Assembly (NCBI GenBank): GCA_964402985.1
Contig: CAYOET010000125.1
Span: 1 to 9,619 of the forward strand
Reading direction: 5' to 3'
Source: JADYYB01 sp964402985
GTDB taxonomy: Bacteria; Pseudomonadota; Alphaproteobacteria; Rhizobiales; Kaistiaceae
DNA: 9,619 nt
Below are positions 1 to 6,679 of the stretch, one piece after another. Both the position numbers and the translations under genes were made by a program. Numbering within the stretch: position 1 is the stretch's first letter; each line of letters begins with the position of its first letter. Under the pieces are notes generated by a model, which worked only from the letters and a program-made list of their open reading frames with translations, made no database searches and was not told where the DNA came from.

Positions 1-1
1 T

Positions 2-27
2 CGAAACCGGCGCTTCAGCCGGTTTCG
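2..27 (-). terminator. Strong hairpin, possible operon terminator
   Basis: A perfect 10-bp inverted repeat (cgaaaccggc / gccggtttcg) surrounds a 6-nt loop. Read on the minus strand it lies about 90 bases past the stop codon of the last operon gene and ends in TTTCG. Whether a U-tract follows cannot be seen because the window ends at position 1. On the plus strand the stem is followed by G-rich sequence, so it is not a plus-strand intrinsic terminator. It could also be a general GC-rich transcript-end stabiliser. Confidence 0.45.
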
Positions 28-89
28 GGCGGGGGGCCTCGGTAGCGCCCCCTCCCCGAAGCTGCTAGGGCCGAGCCCTCGCACCTTCG

Positions 90-110
90 ACCCTCCCTCG
101 AGCGGAGGGT
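90..110 (-). terminator. Short hairpin just after the last operon gene
   Basis: A 7-bp perfect stem (accctcc / ggagggt) encloses a 7-nt loop containing ctcgag. It begins 7 bases beyond the stop codon on the minus strand. There is no T-tract, so at most it is a weak or Rho-assisted terminator or an RNA 3'-end protector. Confidence 0.25.
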
Positions 111-117
111 TAGACTC

Positions 118-417
118 CTATGTGCCGTTCCCGCTCTTGAGCTGTTTGTAGTCGTCGATGGTCTTGGTGAGGTCCGACCGGTTCACCGCGATCACCACGA
201 ACCCGATGCCCGCCACGAGCGCGATAACGATGAACAGGATCAGCCCCGTCACGAACTGCTCGCGATAGGTGAGGTAGATGAAGACCGCCGCGCCGAGCAC
301 CATCGCGCCGACGAACGCCCAGCTGACGATCCAGCCCTCGCGGCTGATCGGCGCCAGCGCGTTGCGCGGGCTGCCGACCGGAAACCGCCGCGCGAACCAG
401 ACTTCGTTTCCACTCAT
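118..417 (-). CDS. Two-helix membrane protein, second of two tandem paralogues linked to sufB
   Basis: This is a 99-residue protein of unknown function. The ATG at 417 is chosen because its first bases overlap the stop of the preceding gene (ATGA at 414-417), and because GGGAG lies 6 nt upstream as a ribosome-binding site. A longer frame that reads through this start is a shadow of the upstream paralogue. What is visible: a hydrophilic N-terminus with a W-F-A-R-R-x-P-V-G motif (residues 7-15), P-I-S-R-E-G-W (23-29), a hydrophobic helix about 30-50, a short charged turn (YREQ, 51-54), a second hydrophobic helix about 55-78, and a polar tail with R-S-D-x-T-K-T-x-D-D-Y-K (80-91). Positive residues on both ends predict a helical hairpin with both termini in the cytoplasm. 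It aligns ungapped with its neighbour at 414-713 (about 55 of 99 identical, counted by hand). I do not recognise a named family. Its place in the operon suggests co-expression with iron-sulfur assembly, but no function is evident. Confidence 0.85.
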   Translation of the reverse strand: MSGNEVWFARRFPVGSPRNALAPISREGWIVSWAFVGAMVLGAAVFIYLTYREQFVTGLILFIVIALVAGIGFVVIAVNRSDLTKTIDDYKQLKSGNGT

Positions 418-428
418 CCGACGCTCCC
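413..428 (-). promoter_or_regulatory. Ribosome-binding site and stop/start overlap between the two paralogues
   Basis: On the minus strand this 16-base block reads GGGAGCGTCGGATGAG. It supplies the ribosome-binding site, the stop of the first paralogue and the start of the second in an ATGA overlap. The layout predicts translational coupling. The block differs at a single base from the one at the sufB/first-paralogue junction (709-724). Confidence 0.7.
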
Positions 429-709
429 GGCTGCGATCCGCTTGTAGTCGTCGACGGTCTTGGTGGGGTCGGACCTCTTCACCGCAATGGCGATAAAGGA
501 GGCGCCGGCCGCGATCGAGATGACGACGAAGACTATAACCCCAAGCACGAACGAGCCGAGGAGGCTCAGGGCGGTCCAAACCAGCCCGCCCAGCACCATC
601 GCGCCGGCGAAGCCCCATGCGACCATCCAGCCCTCGCGACTGATCGGGACTAGCTTGTTGCTCGGGTTGCCGACCGGGTAGCGGCGGGCGAACCAGGCGC
701 CGTCTTCGC

Positions 710-713
<4 letters not shown>
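414..713 (-). CDS. Two-helix membrane protein, first of two tandem paralogues linked to sufB
   Basis: This is a 99-residue protein of unknown function lying directly behind sufB. The ATG at 713 overlaps the sufB stop (ATGA, 710-713), and AAGGGAG sits 6 nt upstream within the sufB tail, so translation is probably coupled. The layout matches its paralogue: W-F-A-R-R-x-P-V-G at 7-15, P-I-S-R-E-G-W at 23-29, hydrophobic helices about 30-52 and 55-78, then R-S-D-x-T-K-T-x-D-D-Y-K at 80-91. The loop between helices is nearly uncharged here (LLGS) whereas the paralogue has YREQ. The tail ends G-S-V-G, the same four residues that end SufB. There is no signal peptide and no cysteine, so it is unlikely to hold a cluster itself. 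A membrane anchor or accessory role for the assembly machinery is possible, but that is inference from location only. Confidence 0.87.
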
Positions 714-2179
<1,466 letters not shown>

Positions 2180-2195
2180 TCCCTACTCCGTTCCA

Positions 2196-2213
2196 GGCGG
2201 CCTAGCGGCCACC
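2196..2213 (-). other. Hairpin between the desulfurase gene and sufB
   Basis: In the 55-base gap the minus-strand RNA can form a 7-bp stem (GGTGGCC with GGCCGCC, one G-U wobble) with a tight GCTA loop. No T-tract follows. The sufB ribosome-binding site begins shortly after it. It may modulate mRNA stability or the relative expression of the two genes. This could equally be chance in GC-rich DNA. Confidence 0.3.
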
Positions 2214-2234
2214 GGTTCAATGCAAAATGCCCGC

Positions 2235-3404
2235 CTACGCGGCGGCGCCAACTCTGTTTGCGGCGAGCCCGACCGTCGCCGCCCGCCATGCTTGTTCGAA
2301 TTGATCGATGTCAGCCTCGCTCGTCCCCCAGCCGAAGCTGATGCGGACCGCCGAGCGCTGGAGATCATGCTTACCCATGGCCGCCAGCACGTGGGAGGGC
2401 GACACCTTGCCCGAACTGCAGGCCGAGCCGGCGGAGACCGCGACGCCGTTGAGGTCGAGCGCGATGAGCAGCGTTTCTGCCGCCACGCCCTCGAGGGCGA
2501 CGCAAACGGTCTGCGGCAGCCGCTCGACGCCGGACGACAGGATATGGGTGCCGCCGCGGCTCCGGGCAACGATCGCCTCGATCCGCCGGCGCCAACCGAC
2601 CCAGCGCTCGGCGCCATCGATGTCCGCCGCCGACGCCGCAGCAGCAGCAGCGCCGAAACCCGCGATCGCAGCGACACTCTCGGTCCCGGCGCGGGCATTC
2701 CGCTCCTGCCCGCCGCCACTGAGGAGCGGGGGTACGGTCACGCCCTCGCGGGCCCGAACGAGCGCGCCGACGCCCTGCGGGCCGCCGAGCTTGTGGGCCG
2801 AGAGGCTGAGGAAATCGACGCCGAGCTCCGCGATGTCGACGGGGATGCGCCCTGCCGCCTGGATCGCGTCGCAATGGACATAAGCGCCGGCTGCATGGGC
2901 CAGTCGCGCAATCTCGGCAACCGGCTGAATGGCCCCCGTCTCGTTATTGGCGAGCATCACCGACACGAGGAGCGGCCGCCCACCGAACGACTCGACGAGC
3001 TCCTTGAGCGTGCCGAGATCGACCACGCCCTCCCCGTTCACCGGGATGCGGGCGAGGTTCTCCGCCGCGAAACGGCCGCCGGCCAGCACCGACAAATGCT
3101 CCGTCGCACCGACGAGGAGACCCTCGAGTTCGACCGGCCTTCCCTCGACAGCGAGTCGCGGCGACAGCGCCGTAACGTTGGCCTCGGTGCCGCCGCTTAC
3201 GAAAGTCACGTTCTTTGCCTCGGCGCCGACGAGGTCGGCCACCGCGGAGCGCGCGTCCTCGATCCGCCCGCGGGCCGCCCTGCCCTCGGCATGAACCGAC
3301 GACGCGTTGCCGGCCTGCGACAGCGCCGCGAGCATCGCCTCGCGCGCCTGGGGGCGCAGCGGAGCGCCTGCGTTGTAGTCGAGATATGCGCGCGAACGAG
3401 CCAA
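2235..3404 (-). CDS. Cysteine desulfurase, NifS/IscS type (class I)
   Basis: This PLP enzyme converts cysteine to alanine and a protein-bound persulfide, the sulfur source for iron-sulfur clusters. It has 389 residues, normal for the family. Visible features: Y-L-D-Y-N-A near the N-terminus (7-12), G-G-T-E-A-N (71-76) in the PLP-phosphate site, T-E-H-L-S-V with H104 stacking on PLP, D179 and Q182 in D-A-I-Q-A-A-G, the PLP lysine K205 in S-A-H-K-L-G-G-P-Q-G, and the catalytic C329 in S-A-C-S-S-G. That cysteine loop is the NifS/IscS form, not the SufS form. The start is TTG at 3404: no ATG or GTG lies nearby, and the family's conserved N-terminus begins about five residues later. No clear ribosome-binding site precedes it. 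An alanine tract (252-260) comes from a short GCA repeat in the DNA. It is the first gene of the operon leading to sufB, and presumably supplies SufB with sulfur. I give no symbol because iscS and nifS cannot be told apart here. Confidence 0.95.
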   Translation of the reverse strand: MARSRAYLDYNAGAPLRPQAREAMLAALSQAGNASSVHAEGRAARGRIEDARSAVADLVGAEAKNVTFVSGGTEANVTALSPRLAVEGRPVELEGLLVGATEHLSVLAGGRFAAENLARIPVNGEGVVDLGTLKELVESFGGRPLLVSVMLANNETGAIQPVAEIARLAHAAGAYVHCDAIQAAGRIPVDIAELGVDFLSLSAHKLGGPQGVGALVRAREGVTVPPLLSGGGQERNARAGTESVAAIAGFGAAAAAASAADIDGAERWVGWRRRIEAIVARSRGGTHILSSGVERLPQTVCVALEGVAAETLLIALDLNGVAVSAGSACSSGKVSPSHVLAAMGKHDLQRSAVRISFGWGTSEADIDQFEQAWRAATVGLAANRVGAAA

Positions 3405-3725
3405 TTTTGCGCCGTTTTGAGGGGCCGATAAGAACGGTACCAGAAAAATAGAGTTTTCTAGTCAGGTCATGAAGGCGGCGGCTCGCCGCGTCAACAGTTT
3501 CGAAGTGTTCTAAGCAGCTTCGCAAGCCCCGGCGCAACCCCCGGGACATGGCGGATCGCGATGACCGCACGTGAAGCTTGAAACCGCCCCCCGCGCCTAT
3601 GATATGAAGCCGCTCGCCAGCCTCCCCCTTTCGAGGTCCCGGCAGAGCTCAATGTCCCGGACAGTTCCGGTTTCCGATCGCGGCAAGCGCCCGGACCGTC
3701 CGCGGACCAAAGGTCGGTTTCAAGA
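3405..3725. promoter_or_regulatory. Divergent intergenic region, desulfurase operon / hydrolase
   Basis: These 321 bases separate two divergent genes and must hold promoters for both. No Rrf2-type regulator gene and no convincing small gene is present; the short frames here lack ribosome-binding sites and family features. The 3405-3465 part is distinctly more AT-rich than its surroundings and carries a dyad at 3442-3459. Near the hydrolase start are short dyads: cggac/gtccg around 3692-3702 and gacc-aaa-ggtc around 3705-3715. I could not assign confident -35 and -10 boxes on either strand. Confidence 0.6.
3442..3465 (-). promoter_or_regulatory. AT-rich dyad upstream of the desulfurase, candidate operator
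   Basis: A perfect 6-bp inverted repeat (agaaaa / ttttct) with a 6-bp spacer occupies 3442-3459, about 38-55 bases upstream of the TTG start. On the minus strand it overlaps the string CTGACTAGAAAACTCTA (3449-3465). The GACT-N5-ACTC core there loosely resembles a type-1 IscR site, but the second half does not match well. An iron- or cluster-sensing repressor site is a reasonable inference, not a demonstrated one. Confidence 0.35.
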
Positions 3726-4382
3726 ATGCCTGAAGTCATTTTCACGGGGCCTGCCGGCCGACTCGAGGGCCGTTACCAGCCCGCGAAGGGCGACCGCAAC
3801 GCGCCGATCGCCATCGTGCTTCATCCCCACCCCCAGTTCGGCGGGACGATGAACAACCAGATCGTCTACCAACTCTTCTACATGTTCACGAAGCGGAACT
3901 TCTCGGTCCTCCGCTTCAATTTCCGCGGCGTCGGCCGCAGCCAGGGCGCCTTCGACCACGGCGCCGGCGAGCTCTCCGACGCCGCCGCGGCGCTCGACTG
4001 GGTGCAGACCATCCATCCCGATGCCCGCGGCTGCTGGGTCGCCGGCTTCTCGTTCGGCGCCTGGATCGGCATGCAGCTGCTGATGCGCCGTCCCGAGGTC
4101 GAGGGCTTCATTTCGATCGCCCCGCCGGCCAACCTCCACGACTTCACCTTCCTCGCGCCCTGCCCGTCGTCGGGCCTCATCATCCAGGGCGATCAGGACA
4201 AGGTCGTGCCGCCCAAGGACGTCCAGGCGCTGGTCGACAAGCTGAAGACCCAGAAGGGAATCAAGATCGACCACACGATCATTCCCGGCGCCAACCACTT
4301 CTTCGAAGGCGACGTCGAGAAGCTGATCGACTCCTGTGCCGCGTACGTCGACCGCCGGCTGGCGGCGCAGCGAGCCGCCTAG
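3726..4382 (+). CDS. Alpha/beta hydrolase, COG2945-like
   Basis: This is a 218-residue cytoplasmic hydrolase with no signal peptide; its substrate is unknown. The fold is indicated by H-P-H-P-Q-F-G-G (33-40) before the oxyanion region, R-F-N-F-R-G-V-G-R-S-Q-G (63-74), the nucleophile elbow G-F-S-F-G with S109, the acid in G-D-Q-D-K-V-V-P (D158, with D156 as alternative), and the histidine in G-A-N-H-F-F (H191). The complete triad argues for an active esterase-like or hydrolase enzyme. Length matches the compact single-domain family. ATG at 3726 is used; only a weak AAAGG lies about 12 bases upstream. It is divergent from the desulfurase/sufB operon. From memory, hydrolases of this family sit next to iron-sulfur assembly genes in other Alphaproteobacteria, which might point to shared regulation, but no biochemical link is evident. 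Confidence 0.93.
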   Translation: MPEVIFTGPAGRLEGRYQPAKGDRNAPIAIVLHPHPQFGGTMNNQIVYQLFYMFTKRNFSVLRFNFRGVGRSQGAFDHGAGELSDAAAALDWVQTIHPDARGCWVAGFSFGAWIGMQLLMRRPEVEGFISIAPPANLHDFTFLAPCPSSGLIIQGDQDKVVPPKDVQALVDKLKTQKGIKIDHTIIPGANHFFEGDVEKLIDSCAAYVDRRLAAQRAA

Positions 4383-4398
4383 CCCAGCCATTCACCGA

Positions 4399-4424
4399 CG
4401 GCACGCTCGGTTAAGGGCGTGCCG
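4399..4424. terminator. Hairpin between convergent hydrolase and antiporter genes
   Basis: An 8-bp perfect inverted repeat (cggcacgc / gcgtgccg) encloses a 10-nt loop, followed by a gggtaccc palindrome at 4425-4432. It sits in the 69-base gap between two convergent stop codons, where a bidirectional terminator is expected. No T-tract is present on either strand, so termination would not be classically intrinsic. Confidence 0.45.
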
Positions 4425-4451
4425 GGGTACCCGGTTGGGATTGGCATTCGA

Positions 4452-6437
4452 TCAGGTAGCCGCTTTTTCAGGGGCTTGCGGCGCTACGGTCGGACCTGAC
4501 GGCTCTTCGCGATCCTCAACGACGGTCGCCTCCGAGGCGACCGTGGCGAGGTCGTGCTCCTCACCCACTCCCGGATCGGAATGTGGACCGCTGTCGACCG
4601 GAACCGAGGGCCCGATCGCGCTTGCCGGAATCGATCGACGGCCACGCAGCCGACCGAAGAGGCCTTTGGCAGCTGCCGCGATCTCGCCCGGGCTCTGGAA
4701 GACCGGAATGTTCGGCGCCTCCACCCGCGCCGGCAGCACCGCGAGCCCGATCTCCTCGATGCGGTGTTCCTCGTCGACAAGCCGCACGATCAGCGCCACC
4801 TCGCCGAGCGAGACCCGGTCCGCCTGCTCGATGTCGCCGGCCAGTTCGCGGCGCATGAAGTCGCGGAGCGTCACCGCCCGGTCGGCCTCGGCGACGGCGA
4901 ACCCGTAGACGTCCCCGACGTCGCCGAGCCGCACGTCCGGATCGAGCGCGAACTCGCCGTAAAGCGCAGGATCGGCGTCCGCGACCGGCGCCGCGAACAG
5001 CCGGTCGAGGAGCGACACGAAGTCGGTCGCGGTGACGATGTAGATCTGGTCCCCCGGCTTCGGCCGCCCCGCGGTGTGCGGACGGAGCGAGCGGCCGTCG
5101 CGCACGATCAGCGAGGGTCGCGCCCAGCGCGGGATGCGTTCGCCCTTGGCGACCGCGCTCTCCGGATGCACGCGGTAGGCGACGATCTCATGATCGCCGC
5201 GGCCCGGCAGTTCGAGCTCCATGCGGTCCACCGGCCCGGCGCGCTGCGGCACGATCAGGCGAAGGCGCCGCGCCATCGGGTTGATCGACCAGCCCTGGAT
5301 GAGGAGCGAGATCACCACCACGATGAAGGCGACGTTGAACATCGTCCGCCCGCCCTCCACCCCTTCGATCACCGGCAGGATCGCGAGGAGGATCGACACC
5401 GCACCGCGGAGGCCCACCCAGGCTATGAACGCGATCTCCTGCCGGCTGAAATCGAAGGGCGCGAGACACAGCCAGACCGCGATCGGCCGCGCGACGAGGA
5501 TCAGCATGAAGCCGAGCGCGCTGGCGGGCAGCGCAACGGAAAGAAACTCGCTCGGCGTCGCCAGCAATCCCAGCGTCAGGAACATCGCGATCTGGGCAAG
5601 CCAGGTCATGCCGTTGTTGAAGCGGCGAAGTGCGACCGTGCCGCGCATCTTGGCGTTGCCGGAATAGAGCCCGGCTATGTAGACCGCGAGGAAGCCGCTG
5701 CCATGCAGCATCGTGGTCAGCCCGAAGAGGGCGAGGGCCGAGGCGAGGAGGAGGATCGGATAGAGCCCCGCCTCCAGTTCGGTGCGGTTGATCATCTTGA
5801 CCATCGCCCAGCCGCCGGCGAGGCCGAATATCGTGCCGAGGCCGATCTCGAGGGCGAACTCGGTGAAGAAGACAAGCGCCGGATTCTGTTCCATCCCGCC
5901 CGCGAGGATGAACTCGATGATCGCGATGGTGAGGAAGATGGCGATCGGGTCGTTGGTCCCCGATTCCAGCTCCAGCGTGCCGCGCACCCTTTCGCGCAGC
6001 GTCACCCCGCCGACATGGAGGAGGAAGAACACCGCTGCGGCGTCGGTCGAGCTGACAATGGCGCCGAGGAGGAAGCTCTGCGGCCAGTCGAAGGGCAGGA
6101 ACAGGTGCACGAAGATCGCGGCGATGGTCGCCGTGATCAGCGTCCCCAGCGTAGCCAAAACGACCGCAGGCAGGATGGCCGATCGCACGGCGTTGAGGCG
6201 CGTGGCGAAGCCGCTGTCGAAGAGAATGATGGCGAGCGCGATCGAGCCGATGAAATAGGCCGCCCGGCCGTCATCGAACACGATGCCGAGGATGCCGTCC
6301 TCGCCGGCCACGAGACCGAGAAGAAGGAGGACGAGGAGGAGCGGGGCGCCCAGCCGGAAGGAGATGAGGCTGGTGAAGATCGAGACGATCACCAGCACCG
6401 ACCCGACCAGGATCGCGAGGTCCATCGTCTCTATCAT
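4452..6437 (-). CDS. nhaP2: Potassium/proton antiporter, CPA1 family (NhaP2/CvrA)
   Basis: This inner-membrane antiporter exchanges cytoplasmic K+ (or Na+) for protons in pH and osmotic homeostasis. I use the ATG at 6437 (661 residues), because AAAGGAG lies 9 nt upstream; an ATG 54 bases further out would swallow that ribosome-binding site. Residues 1-385 form about 12-13 membrane helices, with S-S-T-D-A-A-A-V-F (129-137) and the CPA1 ion-site motif E-S-G-T-N-D-P-I-A-I-F-L (158-169, N162 and D163). W-V-G-L-R-G-A-V-S (340-348) is also typical. A TrkA-C-like ligand domain (about 405-480) and a CorC/HlyC-type domain (about 495-575) follow, matching E. coli NhaP2 in order. E. coli NhaP2 has 578 residues; the extra length is a final tail of about 80 residues rich in P, E, S and A. 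The gene is convergent with the hydrolase and divergent from tyrS, so it is probably transcribed alone. Confidence 0.95.
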   Translation of the reverse strand: MIETMDLAILVGSVLVIVSIFTSLISFRLGAPLLLVLLLLGLVAGEDGILGIVFDDGRAAYFIGSIALAIILFDSGFATRLNAVRSAILPAVVLATLGTLITATIAAIFVHLFLPFDWPQSFLLGAIVSSTDAAAVFFLLHVGGVTLRERVRGTLELESGTNDPIAIFLTIAIIEFILAGGMEQNPALVFFTEFALEIGLGTIFGLAGGWAMVKMINRTELEAGLYPILLLASALALFGLTTMLHGSGFLAVYIAGLYSGNAKMRGTVALRRFNNGMTWLAQIAMFLTLGLLATPSEFLSVALPASALGFMLILVARPIAVWLCLAPFDFSRQEIAFIAWVGLRGAVSILLAILPVIEGVEGGRTMFNVAFIVVVISLLIQGWSINPMARRLRLIVPQRAGPVDRMELELPGRGDHEIVAYRVHPESAVAKGERIPRWARPSLIVRDGRSLRPHTAGRPKPGDQIYIVTATDFVSLLDRLFAAPVADADPALYGEFALDPDVRLGDVGDVYGFAVAEADRAVTLRDFMRRELAGDIEQADRVSLGEVALIVRLVDEEHRIEEIGLAVLPARVEAPNIPVFQSPGEIAAAAKGLFGRLRGRRSIPASAIGPSVPVDSGPHSDPGVGEEHDLATVASEATVVEDREEPSGPTVAPQAPEKAAT

Positions 6438-6679
6438 GCGGGCGTACTCCTTTCGCCCTCGCCGTTCGCCCTGAAACAGAAACTGCGTCAACCGGCGAAC
6501 GAACGGTCCACCGGGTCAGCTCGCGCCTATTCGATACGAAACGGGAAGCCCCTTTGCCTAAATTGGGATAGGGAACCGCTCATCCGCAAGCCTGAATTTA
6601 GATTCATCAGTATCCAGACGATGAATTTCACGCGCCGGGCTGTTAAAGAGCGCCCCCGTAGCGAATTCCGGGCAAGACG
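6438..6679. promoter_or_regulatory. Divergent intergenic region, antiporter / tyrS
   Basis: These 242 bases separate the antiporter start (minus) from the tyrS start (plus) and should hold both promoters. The antiporter ribosome-binding site (AAAGGAG on the minus strand, 6447-6453) is clear. The block at about 6550-6630 is AT-rich against the surroundings and contains overlapping repeats around 6593-6630. No confident -35/-10 pair was found on either strand, and no small gene is convincing. Confidence 0.5.
6600..6628 (+). promoter_or_regulatory. AT-rich stem-loop or operator-like dyad upstream of tyrS
   Basis: Positions 6602-6608 (attcatc) pair perfectly with 6620-6626 (gatgaat) around an 11-nt loop. 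As RNA the stem extends to 9 bp with one G-U pair. The same bases take part in a second dyad, tgaat-ttag-attca at 6593-6606, and tgaattt occurs directly repeated at 6593 and 6622. The element ends 51 bases before the tyrS start, so it could be a leader hairpin or a protein-binding site. It may also serve the divergent antiporter promoter. Confidence 0.35.

Larger units (their letters stand above)
1..117. other. Structured gene-free stretch downstream of the suf-linked operon
   Basis: No credible coding frame was found here on either strand. The stretch is very GC-rich and holds several inverted repeats: a perfect 10-bp stem at 2-11/18-27, a 6-bp stem at 32-37/47-52, a 5-bp pairing at 38-42/71-75, and a 7-bp stem at 90-96/104-110. 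On the minus strand this lies directly after the last gene of the operon, so it would be its 3' untranslated region or end-of-operon zone. No T-tract is visible inside the window after any of these stems in the minus-strand direction. Confidence 0.5.

Noticed and set aside
2638..2656. GCA trinucleotide run as a microsatellite
   Set aside because: It is only about five units long and encodes an alanine tract in a surface region of the desulfurase. Such runs are common in GC-rich genes.
3491..3852. Short frames in the desulfurase/hydrolase intergenic region as possible small genes or a regulator
   Set aside because: No ribosome-binding sites or recognisable motifs were seen, one overlaps the hydrolase, and none resembles an Rrf2 helix-turn-helix protein.
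6438..6491. Longer N-terminus for the antiporter starting at 6491
   Set aside because: It would include 18 charged residues whose codons contain the AAAGGAG ribosome-binding site for the ATG at 6437, and the homologous family N-terminus begins near the latter.
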